Of a stretch of 64,000 nt of DNA, positions 42,821 through 49,920 are shown one piece after another; position 1 is the first letter of the stretch, and every line of letters starts with the position of its first letter. The stretch lies in NCBI RefSeq assembly GCF_004331695.1, contig NZ_SJSL01000001.1, positions 1,116,001-1,180,000 of the forward strand. The letters run 5' to 3'. Source of the stretch: Pedobacter psychroterrae (GTDB taxonomy: Bacteria > Bacteroidota > Bacteroidia > Sphingobacteriales > Sphingobacteriaceae). The position numbers and the translations under genes were made by a program. The notes beneath the pieces were generated by a model. It was given only the letters and a program-made list of their open reading frames with translations. It made no database searches and was not told the DNA's origin.

Positions 42821-44077
42821 TCAAAACAAAATTAGCTGCTGTGTACTGCTTTTTAAATACTTGCTTTGGCTCTCGGCCATGATAAAAGATTTGATCTGGG
42901 TGCCCTGATAGTCTTTCAACTGATAGGGCGTATCTGCACAAACTATAAAATGTTTGGCCCTGTTGTAAGCTACGCCAATCTTTTTCAGCTGGTCGATTCG
43001 TAACCTGCCAAATTTTCGGGCCTGTACGATTTTTAGTGCTGAAGTAACACCTATGCCCGGAACCCTGATAATCATCTTATAGGCAGCCACATTAATATCA
43101 ACGGGAAACAACTGCAGGTTGCGCAATGCCCAGCTTAGCTTAGGATCCATATCGATATCCAGGGTAGGGTTGGCATCATTTAGCAATTCATTTACATCAA
43201 AGCCATAAAACCTCATCAGCCAATCTGTTTGATAAAGCCTATTTTCACGTATTAAGGGTGGCTGAGAACCTAATATGGGCATCCGGCTATCATTGCTTAT
43301 AGGAATGTAGCCAGAATAATAGACCCGCTTTAATGAGAAATTCTTGTAAAATGCTGCCGCGGTATGCATGATATCCTTATCCGTTTCCGGCGTAGCTCCG
43401 ATTACCATTTGTGTGCTTTGTCCAGCTGGTACGAATGTGGGAATACTTTTTATAAGCTTCTTTTCATCTTTGAACTGTACAATTCGCTTTTGTACATAGC
43501 CAAGTGGCTTAATTACATCGTCATGGCTTTTGTCGGGGGCCAGTAATTTTAAACCTGCTTGTGTAGGCATTTCTAGGTTAATACTCATCCTGTCGGCATA
43601 AAGGCCTGCTTCCATAATCAGTTCCTGACTCGCTCCAGGTATGGTCTTTAAGTGGATATATCCATTAAAACGTTCTTCCAGTCTTAATTTTTTAACCACT
43701 CTAAGCAGGCGTTCCATGGTAAAATCCGCATTTTTAAAAATCCCGGAACTTAAAAATAATCCTTCAATATAATTTCTCCTGTAAAAGTTCATGGTTAGCG
43801 ATACCACCTCATCCACAGTAAAGGCCGCTCTTTCGATATCATTACTTTTGCGTGAAACGCAATAGGCGCAATCAAAAATACAATGATTTGTAAGCAGGAT
43901 TTTCAGGAGGGAAACACAGCGCCCATCTTCCGTATAGGTATGACAAATTCCTGATGAATGGCTATCACCAAGGCCTTTATTGTCATTTTTTCTTGTCCCG
44001 CCGCCTGATGAGCACGATACATCGTATTTGGCGGCATCTGCCAGTATGTTCAGTTTTTCTCTAATTCGTTCAGCCAC
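42821..44077 (-). CDS. Putative DNA modification/repair radical-SAM protein (TIGR03916)
   Basis: The 418-residue enzyme starts with GTG 44077. A radical-SAM iron-sulfur motif C-x3-C-x2-C is seen at Cys66, Cys70 and Cys73 (CIFDCAYC). A C-terminal helix-hairpin-helix region (about residues 345-385, IRVPGIGVTSALKIVQARK) is a DNA-binding feature. This combination matches the family named putative DNA modification/repair radical SAM protein, always paired with the DUF4130 protein encoded 2 bp downstream. No substrate is established. Confidence 0.87.
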   Translation of the reverse strand: MAERIREKLNILADAAKYDVSCSSGGGTRKNDNKGLGDSHSSGICHTYTEDGRCVSLLKILLTNHCIFDCAYCVSRKSNDIERAAFTVDEVVSLTMNFYRRNYIEGLFLSSGIFKNADFTMERLLRVVKKLRLEERFNGYIHLKTIPGASQELIMEAGLYADRMSINLEMPTQAGLKLLAPDKSHDDVIKPLGYVQKRIVQFKDEKKLIKSIPTFVPAGQSTQMVIGATPETDKDIMHTAAAFYKNFSLKRVYYSGYIPISNDSRMPILGSQPPLIRENRLYQTDWLMRFYGFDVNELLNDANPTLDIDMDPKLSWALRNLQLFPVDINVAAYKMIIRVPGIGVTSALKIVQARKFGRLRIDQLKKIGVAYNRAKHFIVCADTPYQLKDYQGTQIKSFIMAESQSKYLKSSTQQLILF

Positions 44078-44158
44078 ATTACTAAATTTGCTAACAAATA
44101 TAGTATTTTAACTAAAATAATTAGTCAAATTATTGAAGTAAAAGCATTCCTTAAAGCG

Positions 44159-44803
44159 CTATATGGCACCCTTCCATTCGCGATAAAACTGATCAAGATA
44201 AGTGAGCATAAAATCGTGGCGTTGCGATGCTATTTTTTTTCCTGTATCAGTTTTCATCAGGTCTTTAAGCAGGAGCAGTTTTTCGTAAAAATGATTGATA
44301 GTCGGAGCTGTGGTGTTCTTATACTCTTCTTTCGTTTGATGGAGCTTAGGTGCAATTTCAGGATCATACAATACTCTATTCTTATATCCGCCATAAGTAA
44401 ATGCCCTTGCGATGCCTATTGCGCCCATTGCATCCAGCCGATCAGCATCCTGAACGATATTAAGTTCTTTAGATTCGAAGGTAATGGTTCCCAGACTGGC
44501 CTTAAAGCTTAGGTTTCTGATGATTTGCTGTACATGATCAATAATCTCATCTTCCACTCCGATAGAGTTTAGGAATTCACTGGCCATCCGCGGACCAATC
44601 TCTTCATCACCATTATTAAATTTCGGATCAGCAATGTCGTGTAGTAAGGCTGCGAGCAATACGATTAACTCATCTCCTCTTTCGGACTCATTAATTTTTT
44701 TTGCATTGTTGTATACACGTGCAATATGAAACCAATCATGTCCGGCCTCGGCCCCGGCTAAAGTAGCTTTAACAAATGCTATTGTTTTATCTATGATTGG
44801 CAT
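44159..44803 (-). CDS. HD-domain phosphohydrolase
   Basis: The 214-residue protein has the HD-domain metal-binding residues: AGHDWFHIARVY, LHDIADPKF, and IVQDADRLDAMGA. The closest pattern is the YedJ-like group of uncharacterised HD phosphohydrolases; members often hydrolyse nucleotides or inorganic phosphate esters. Length is normal. It lies 5 bp downstream of an XRE-type regulator gene, so both are probably co-transcribed. No signal peptide. Confidence 0.87.
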   Translation of the reverse strand: MPIIDKTIAFVKATLAGAEAGHDWFHIARVYNNAKKINESERGDELIVLLAALLHDIADPKFNNGDEEIGPRMASEFLNSIGVEDEIIDHVQQIIRNLSFKASLGTITFESKELNIVQDADRLDAMGAIGIARAFTYGGYKNRVLYDPEIAPKLHQTKEEYKNTTAPTINHFYEKLLLLKDLMKTDTGKKIASQRHDFMLTYLDQFYREWKGAI

Positions 44804-44808
44804 TGTGC

Positions 44809-45066
44809 TTAGTGGCGGGTTAAGGTCTGAATAAAGTCGGTGCTGTCAGCATCAAGAAGCTGCATTACCTCAATTTCAAGGATCGTCGAAATAGTAAATA
44901 GTCGCTCCAGTGTTATTTTGCTATAGCCCAATTCAATTTTGCTATAAGCATTCTGAGAAATGCCCAGTTTAGCAGCCAGGTAATCCTGGGTGTAATTCCT
45001 GACGTCCCTTACTTTCCTAATGTTGCCTGCTACGGTTTTCGCTTTTAGTGATGCCGCTTCTTTCAT
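44809..45066 (-). CDS. XRE-family helix-turn-helix regulator
   Basis: The 85-residue protein consists mainly of one Cro/C1-type HTH (about 15-70): IRKVRDVRNYTQDYLAAKLGISQNAYSKIELG is the two-helix core, followed by TLERLFTISTILEIEVMQLL. It is a single-domain DNA-binding protein. It lies upstream of, and 5 bp from, the HD phosphohydrolase gene. Autoregulation is plausible but I found no clear operator. It is not obviously a toxin-antitoxin member, as the HD partner is a housekeeping-type enzyme. Confidence 0.82.
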   Translation of the reverse strand: MKEAASLKAKTVAGNIRKVRDVRNYTQDYLAAKLGISQNAYSKIELGYSKITLERLFTISTILEIEVMQLLDADSTDFIQTLTRH

Positions 45067-45132
45067 AAAACAATTATAGTTAAATTTCTCTAGCAGTATA
45101 AACGAATTAAAAAGAAATTTGGATCTGAGAAT

Positions 45133-46311
45133 TTATTGTTCAAGTTCAGCGACCCTTCGGCTACCATCGTACAGTTCGTACTCAAGCATCCGGCAGTCGA
45201 GCTTGCCATTGTAAAATTCTATTTTACGCGTAGCTTTCAAACCTATTTTTTTCGCTAGGTCAGGATTTCCGGTGAATATATAACCGGAGTAACCTTTGCA
45301 TTCCTGTTTCATAAAATCGCCCATGCGCTTATAGGTGGCTTCCAGTTTGGAATGGACACCGAGGCGCTCACCATATTCCGGATTGAAGATCACTACGCCT
45401 TTGCCGCCTTCGGGTACCTGCGTTTCCGCAAAATCACAGACTTCAAAAGTGATGAGTGTGTCCACACCTGCAGTTTTAGCATTTTTGCGGCTTACGTCAA
45501 CCGCATCGTCAGAAATATCGGTGGCGATGATCTGCAGGTCCACATTTTTAACTACCTGGTCTTTCAGTATTCTTCGTTCTGCAAAAAATACCTGCTCGTC
45601 ATAGCCTATGATGTGCATAAAACCATAATTCATCCTAAACAGGCCAGGCCTGCGATTGGTGGCAATCAGTGCTGCTTCAATGGCCAAAGTCCCGGAACCG
45701 CACATAGGATTTACGAAAGGAGATTTCTGGTCCCATTGGGTACTCAGCACTACTCCTGCGGCAAGGGCTTCCAGCATAGGTGCTTTGCCGGGAATTTTAC
45801 GATATCCATGCTTGGCGAGGGTTTCCCCTGAAGTGTCAATAAATACATCGGCATCATTGTCTTTCCAATATAAATGGATTACCGCTTTATTGGCATCAGA
45901 GCCAGAATTTGGGCGGATGCCTTTTTTCTCTTTAATGCGGTCAACAATTGCATCTTTAACTTTTAAATTGGCAAACAGCGGCGTCGTAATGGTCGGGTTA
46001 TCCACATTTGAAGTAACCGAGAAATAACCTGAAAAATCGATCAGGTCTTCCCATGGCATATCTACCATTTCGCGGTATAGTTCTTCAGGATTACCTGCTT
46101 TAAAGCTTTTAATGTTATATAAAATCTGACTGGCGCACCTTAAATTCAGGTTCAGCCTGATGCATTCAGATAAAGTGATGTTTAATTCAACACCAGTTGG
46201 AAATTCTCTGACGATCTCATAACCCAGAGCAGTAACTTCCTCTGCTAAATAAACCGAAAGACGCTTGTTGCAGGTTATGATAACCTTACTTTTTGTGTGG
46301 AAAACTTGCAT
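45133..46311 (-). CDS. THUMP-domain RNA N2-guanine methyltransferase (RlmL N-domain/YpsC type)
   Basis: The 392-residue protein has an N-terminal THUMP RNA-binding domain (about 45-165) and a Rossmann methyltransferase. The SAM motif is NPMCGSGTLAIEAALIATNRRPG. Motif IV reads NPEYGERLG, where the family normally has NPPYGERL; the Pro-to-Glu change is noted as odd. The last part YELYDG is typical. It is related to RlmL (m2G2445 of 23S rRNA) and to YpsC. Length fits a stand-alone N-type enzyme without the RlmK half. It is divergent from DUF3127 with 72 bp between. Confidence 0.88.
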   Translation of the reverse strand: MQVFHTKSKVIITCNKRLSVYLAEEVTALGYEIVREFPTGVELNITLSECIRLNLNLRCASQILYNIKSFKAGNPEELYREMVDMPWEDLIDFSGYFSVTSNVDNPTITTPLFANLKVKDAIVDRIKEKKGIRPNSGSDANKAVIHLYWKDNDADVFIDTSGETLAKHGYRKIPGKAPMLEALAAGVVLSTQWDQKSPFVNPMCGSGTLAIEAALIATNRRPGLFRMNYGFMHIIGYDEQVFFAERRILKDQVVKNVDLQIIATDISDDAVDVSRKNAKTAGVDTLITFEVCDFAETQVPEGGKGVVIFNPEYGERLGVHSKLEATYKRMGDFMKQECKGYSGYIFTGNPDLAKKIGLKATRKIEFYNGKLDCRMLEYELYDGSRRVAELEQ

Positions 46312-46383
46312 AATTAATTCTACGAAGTTATCAATAAAAATATAGAGATTTGAACATCGTAGTAGAATAAAATAGTATTTGAT

Positions 46384-46752
46384 ATGGAATTAAAAGGAAA
46401 AGTGCATGAAATTGGTGCATTACAGCAGGTGAGTGAGACTTTTAAGAAACGCGACCTAATTATAGAGTATGCCGAAAACCCTACCTATCCTGAATACATC
46501 AGGTTTGAGGCTTTGCAAGATAAAACAGCATTATTTGACAGCTTAAAGCCGGGAGATGATGTAGAAGTTTCGTTCAATTTACGTGGTCGTCCATGGACCG
46601 ATAAAGCAGGAAAGACATCATATTTTAACAGTTTGGTGGTATGGCGCATCAATGCACTTACAAATAGTGCAGCTGCGGTAGCTACTCCGGCATATGCCCC
46701 TCCTGCCGATCTAAGCAGCGCACCGGGCGAGGAAGATGACCTTCCTTTTTAA
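46384..46752 (+). CDS. DUF3127 single-stranded-DNA-binding-like protein with SSB-type acidic tip
   Basis: The 122-residue protein matches DUF3127, an OB-fold family related to SSB. Residues 1-95 contain the core (MELKGKVHEIGALQQVSETFKKRDLIIEY as landmark, GRPWTDKAGKTSYFNSLVVWRI). A flexible Ala/Pro linker leads to a C-terminal acidic tip, EEDDLPF. That tip has the DDxPF form of bacterial SSB, which recruits repair and replication proteins. DUF3127 function is not established; the tip is a strong hint that it uses SSB partner docking. A terminator follows at 46783. Confidence 0.82.
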   Translation: MELKGKVHEIGALQQVSETFKKRDLIIEYAENPTYPEYIRFEALQDKTALFDSLKPGDDVEVSFNLRGRPWTDKAGKTSYFNSLVVWRINALTNSAAAVATPAYAPPADLSSAPGEEDDLPF

Positions 46753-46782
46753 GATCTTTTTTAATAAACAAATTTCAACGTG

Positions 46783-46814
46783 ATGCCACCCAGTTACAGG
46801 GGTGGCATTTTTTA
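46783..46814 (+). terminator. Intrinsic terminator after DUF3127
   Basis: A 9-bp stem ATGCCACCC (46783-46791) with 46800-46808, an 8-nt loop and a T-rich tail. Confidence 0.75.
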
Positions 46815-46835
46815 TGCATGTTGCTGACAAATCTG

Positions 46836-47303
46836 CTACAGCAAAATGCCTTTAAGATCAGCAGGCGAGTAATTAATAGATTTAAGTGTTTTGTTGTCAT
46901 TCGTCCTATAAACCAAAAACAAAGATTCTTCTTCTTTATGGTAGGCATCACATTGTTGATTTTTTCTATAATGCCGTATGGTATCATTTGCTTCCTCCAT
47001 TGATTTGCAGGCCTTGCTCATGTTTGAGCGGTGTACTTCATCAAAAAGCGTTTTAAATTTATCAGCCAAACCAAATTCCAGGATAGCGCCTGAAAGCACA
47101 TATTGCAGGTCACACAAAGCATCAGCTATTTCTACCAAGTCATTGTCGTCAATGGCTTGTTTAAGTTCGTGCAGTTCCTCGGCAAGTAAGGAGACCCTGA
47201 GGTTACACCTGTCTCTTGAAGGGATAAGGGGGCTGTCTTGAATTGGATGTTTGAATGTTTTATGAAATTCGGCTACCTGGTTTAACGAATTTGTTTCTTG
47301 CAT
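46836..47303 (-). CDS. MazG/HisE-like nucleoside-triphosphate pyrophosphohydrolase family protein
   Basis: The 155-residue protein has the all-alpha NTP-pyrophosphohydrolase pattern: LLAEELHELKQAIDDNDLVEIADALCDLQYVL gives the E-E-x-x-E and E-x-x-D metal ligand positions seen in MazG/HisE/dUTPase-2 proteins. An N-terminal FHKTFKHPI and HRSNMSKACKSMEEA segment are typical of the phosphoribosyl-ATP-pyrophosphohydrolase-like group common in Bacteroidota and phages. It probably hydrolyses non-canonical or damaged NTPs to monophosphates. It is convergent with DUF3127 and about 130 bp from the next gene. Confidence 0.8.
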   Translation of the reverse strand: MQETNSLNQVAEFHKTFKHPIQDSPLIPSRDRCNLRVSLLAEELHELKQAIDDNDLVEIADALCDLQYVLSGAILEFGLADKFKTLFDEVHRSNMSKACKSMEEANDTIRHYRKNQQCDAYHKEEESLFLVYRTNDNKTLKSINYSPADLKGILL

Positions 47304-47436
47304 AAGATTGATCGGTTTGTTTAGATCAAAGATATAATTTCTACGGTTTTATCGTATACCCAAAGCTCCGATGCCGCCAGGTTCGCTATTCGGTATCTTC
47401 TTGAAGGGCCTTGCGGCCGAACCAGTTTACTAAAGC

Positions 47437-47895
47437 TTATATTCCAAATTGCCTAAGATGATGATCAATGTGCTTATAAAATAGGTTGTTCCATTGTTCT
47501 ACGCTTAATTTTCCAAATGAATGCGATTCTTTGTCCTGAAAGGTATGTTTACCTTGTTTCTGGGTATGCTCCAGGTACGCAATCAATCGTTTCTTTTCTG
47601 TTTGGAATTCCCTTTCGTCAGTAATTAAAAATACGGGTGCGGTACGTATGCTTTTTGAGTAGGGCTTTTCACCGACTACCTGGTTTTTTGCGAGCATCGA
47701 TATGATAAACTTCATAAACGCTCCGGGTTTAGGGTGCTTGTTATCATAGACCAATTCATACGCTACACAGCAATGTGCCAGCATTTGTGCTATATTCATT
47801 TTTCCCCATTGAGGTTGGCTTTCAGGGCTTAACTGCTCAATTCTTTGGATTACCTGATCAGTGACCTCTTTGCTAAAAATGTTTGGAAGTGCCAT
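47437..47895 (-). CDS. DUF1569 family protein (DinB-like fold)
   Basis: The 152-residue protein starts at ATG 47895 (MALPNIF); an in-frame extension to 47958 would start in the promoter region. It matches DUF1569, a DinB/YfiT-like four-helix family with His ligands: MNIAQMLAHCCVAYE and FYKHIDHHLRQFGI contain the probable metal-binding histidines. Members are putative thiol transferases or metal-dependent hydrolases; none is characterised. A -7-like TACTTTTA lies at 47912-47919 on the minus strand. It diverges from the GNAT gene. Confidence 0.78.
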   Translation of the reverse strand: MALPNIFSKEVTDQVIQRIEQLSPESQPQWGKMNIAQMLAHCCVAYELVYDNKHPKPGAFMKFIISMLAKNQVVGEKPYSKSIRTAPVFLITDEREFQTEKKRLIAYLEHTQKQGKHTFQDKESHSFGKLSVEQWNNLFYKHIDHHLRQFGI

Positions 47896-47977
47896 TAAAT
47901 TTGATTTGCAATAAAAGTAAGTAAACTTATCTTTGGGTAGGCTAGATATTATAAACAAATTTATTTGTCAGAATTTA

Positions 47978-47985
47978 TATTTTTG
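47978..47985 (+). promoter_or_regulatory. -7 box five bases before the GNAT start
   Basis: TATTTTTG matches TAnnTTTG and ends 5 nt before ATG 47991, predicting a leaderless mRNA. It argues against a GTG start at 47985. Confidence 0.45.
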
Positions 47986-47990
47986 TGAAT

Positions 47991-48440
47991 ATGATTTTTA
48001 GAGTAGCGGAACTTTCAGATATCAAACAGATGCAGTTAGTGAGACATTTGGTGAAAGAAAATACTTTGAGCAATCCAGACCTTGTGCCTGATAAAGATGT
48101 GGCATATTACATTTCCGAGAAAGGAAAGGGATGGGTTTGTGAGGTGAACGGTCAGTTTGTAGGTTTTTCAATTATAGACCTGATGGGAAAGAATGTCTGG
48201 GCATTGTTTGTAGATCCTGAGTTTGCAGAAAAAGGGATTGGAAAGGAATTGCATCGACTAATGATGGATTGGTATTTTCAGCAAACTAAAGATAAAGTGG
48301 TTTTGGGAACAGCACCAAATACACGTGCAGAACTATTCTATTCTCTTCAAGGCTGGACTCAAGTCGGTAGTTATTCCTATGGAGAAACTAAATTTGAATT
48401 GAATTACCAAGGCTGGATTCATCGTTCTGGACAATATTAA
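47991..48440 (+). CDS. GNAT-family N-acetyltransferase
   Basis: The 149-residue protein is a typical GNAT: motif A is NVWALFVDPEFAEKGIGKELHRLMMDWYFQ (as landmark; acetyl-CoA pyrophosphate loop in EKGIGKEL), followed by LGTAPNTRAELFYSLQGWTQVG. The start at ATG 47991 follows a -7 box. Acceptor substrate is unknown: small molecules, aminoglycosides or protein termini are all possible for this family. It is followed by an unusual intergenic region with a long hairpin. Confidence 0.83.
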   Translation: MIFRVAELSDIKQMQLVRHLVKENTLSNPDLVPDKDVAYYISEKGKGWVCEVNGQFVGFSIIDLMGKNVWALFVDPEFAEKGIGKELHRLMMDWYFQQTKDKVVLGTAPNTRAELFYSLQGWTQVGSYSYGETKFELNYQGWIHRSGQY

Positions 48441-48688
48441 ATGTAGTCCCCTCTCATAAATTTCAGGTAACTTTTTAAATTCCTTCCAGCACCTTACCCG
48501 GTGATAATAAAATACGCGTCAGATTTATTATATGCTGAATGGCAAACAGGTGGCGAGAAGGGCGTACTGCAAAGCCGCCTACACTGCCGCAGCTGGCCAA
48601 ACGGCAGGCAATGGTGTAGTAATTGGTAAAATCATACAAAAGGCGATAGGTGTAAGCCTACCGCCTTTTGTATGATTTTACCAAATTC
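48441..48688. other. Intergenic region with GC-richer patch and long hairpin
   Basis: About 250 bp between GNAT and the thioredoxin-like gene. The part at 48532-48620 is richer in GC than its surroundings and reads through as a 47-codon frame (48532-48675) that runs into the hairpin, so it is unlikely to be a gene. It may be a remnant of an older element. Confidence 0.4.
48623..48684. terminator. Very long hairpin (28 bp, one mismatch) between GNAT and TlpA-like gene
   Basis: Arms 48623-48650 and 48657-48684 pair at 27 of 28 positions around a 6-nt loop. Both neighbours converge on it, so a bidirectional terminator is the simplest reading. The stem is far longer than usual, and no long T-run follows, so a folded element or repeat is also possible. 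Confidence 0.55.
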
Positions 48689-49831
48689 TTATTTTGCACC
48701 ACCGCCGAGGATCTCGGCAAGCTTAGTTTGGAGTTCTTCACCTCTTATGTTTTTAGCAATGATCTTTCCGGTAGGGTCAATCAGGTAGTTGGCGGGAATA
48801 GAGCGAATGCCATATTGAACAGCCACCTCGTTGCTCCATCCTTTTAGATCTGATAACTGAGTCCAGTTTAAACCATCTTTTTCAATAGCTTGCAACCAGG
48901 CCTCCTTTTTACCAGGATTATCTAACGAAACGCCCAAAACTGTGAAGTTCTTATCTTTATAAGTAGTGTAAGCTTTAACCACGTTAGGATTTTCTGCGCG
49001 GCATGGTCCACACCATGAAGCCCAGAAATCTACCAATACATACTTACCTTTAAAATCAGATAGTTTAACCGGTTTGTCATTCACATCATTTTGCGTGAAG
49101 TCCATCGCAAGCACACCAATCGCAGTTTTTTTACCAGCAGTCAATAATTGAGCAAGGGCAGTACCTGATTTAGTAGCTTTTAATTCAGGTGAAAGGGCAT
49201 TGTAAGCCTTCTCTGTATCATTTGCTAAATTAGCGTCAGTTGCCAGTTGGTTAAGTGCTGACAAACTGATATAAGATTTTGGGTTGCTTTTAGCAAAATT
49301 CAATTGAATCGGTTTCAATTCTTCCATAGCCTTCATATAGCGATCTCCAAATTCCTTATTCTTCTCTTTTCTCTCCTCATCTGTAGCGAGTTTTGCATAC
49401 TCTGCATTGATGGCGTCCATTCGGTCAGTAACTGGCTTGGTCAATGCTTTCAGTTTTTTGTCATCAGCGTTGATTACAGAACCGGTAATGGTTACTTTTT
49501 TTAAAGAGTCTGCCGCTGCTAGTTTAATTGCAACAGGCTCAAGATATAAAGTTGTTGCATCCAGAATCTCTCCCTTTTCGGGACGGTTTACATAGGGATT
49601 CTTATTTAAGAACAGATTACCTCTTGCCGGATCGGCCAATGTGCCTTTAAAAGCAAAGGTTCCATTTGTTACCGTGGCCGAGTCTGTAATTGTGTTTCCA
49701 TCAGCCTGATAGATAAGGTAAACCTTATCTCCTGTTTTCAATCCTTTGATATCACCATTGATACTGAAGGGTTTTTGCGCCAAAACTGCCAGCGGCAATA
49801 AAGCCATAGCAGATAATACTAATTTTTTCAT
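48689..49831 (-). CDS. TlpA/ResA-like thiol-disulfide oxidoreductase with DUF4369 domain
   Basis: The 380-residue exported protein starts at ATG 49831 (MKKLVLSAMALLPLAVLAQ, signal peptide); an in-frame upstream ATG at 49876 adds a charged stretch. Residues 20-125 form a DUF4369 beta domain, common in Bacteroidota. A helical linker (about 130-230) follows, then a thioredoxin-like domain with WCGPC active site (Trp273, Cys274, Cys277). Proteins of this form reduce or maintain cysteines of periplasmic proteins, for example in cytochrome c maturation. It converges with GNAT. Confidence 0.9.
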   Translation of the reverse strand: MKKLVLSAMALLPLAVLAQKPFSINGDIKGLKTGDKVYLIYQADGNTITDSATVTNGTFAFKGTLADPARGNLFLNKNPYVNRPEKGEILDATTLYLEPVAIKLAAADSLKKVTITGSVINADDKKLKALTKPVTDRMDAINAEYAKLATDEERKEKNKEFGDRYMKAMEELKPIQLNFAKSNPKSYISLSALNQLATDANLANDTEKAYNALSPELKATKSGTALAQLLTAGKKTAIGVLAMDFTQNDVNDKPVKLSDFKGKYVLVDFWASWCGPCRAENPNVVKAYTTYKDKNFTVLGVSLDNPGKKEAWLQAIEKDGLNWTQLSDLKGWSNEVAVQYGIRSIPANYLIDPTGKIIAKNIRGEELQTKLAEILGGGAK

Positions 49832-49920
49832 CGAATAATTTTGTTTTTTTAAGGGGTTAGTTGTTCCTTTTTTCAAAGATATGTTAATCGTAATGTGTTA
49901 ACGTAAAATGCATTGTAAAA

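Noticed and set aside
42819-42941. Extended DUF4130 start at 42941
   Set aside because: It overlaps the end of the radical-SAM gene for 120 bp; ATG 42818 lies 2 bp after that gene's stop.
48532-48675. 47-codon frame as a real small gene
   Set aside because: The last 17 codons lie within the long hairpin and no ribosome or promoter signal precedes it; it may be a remnant.
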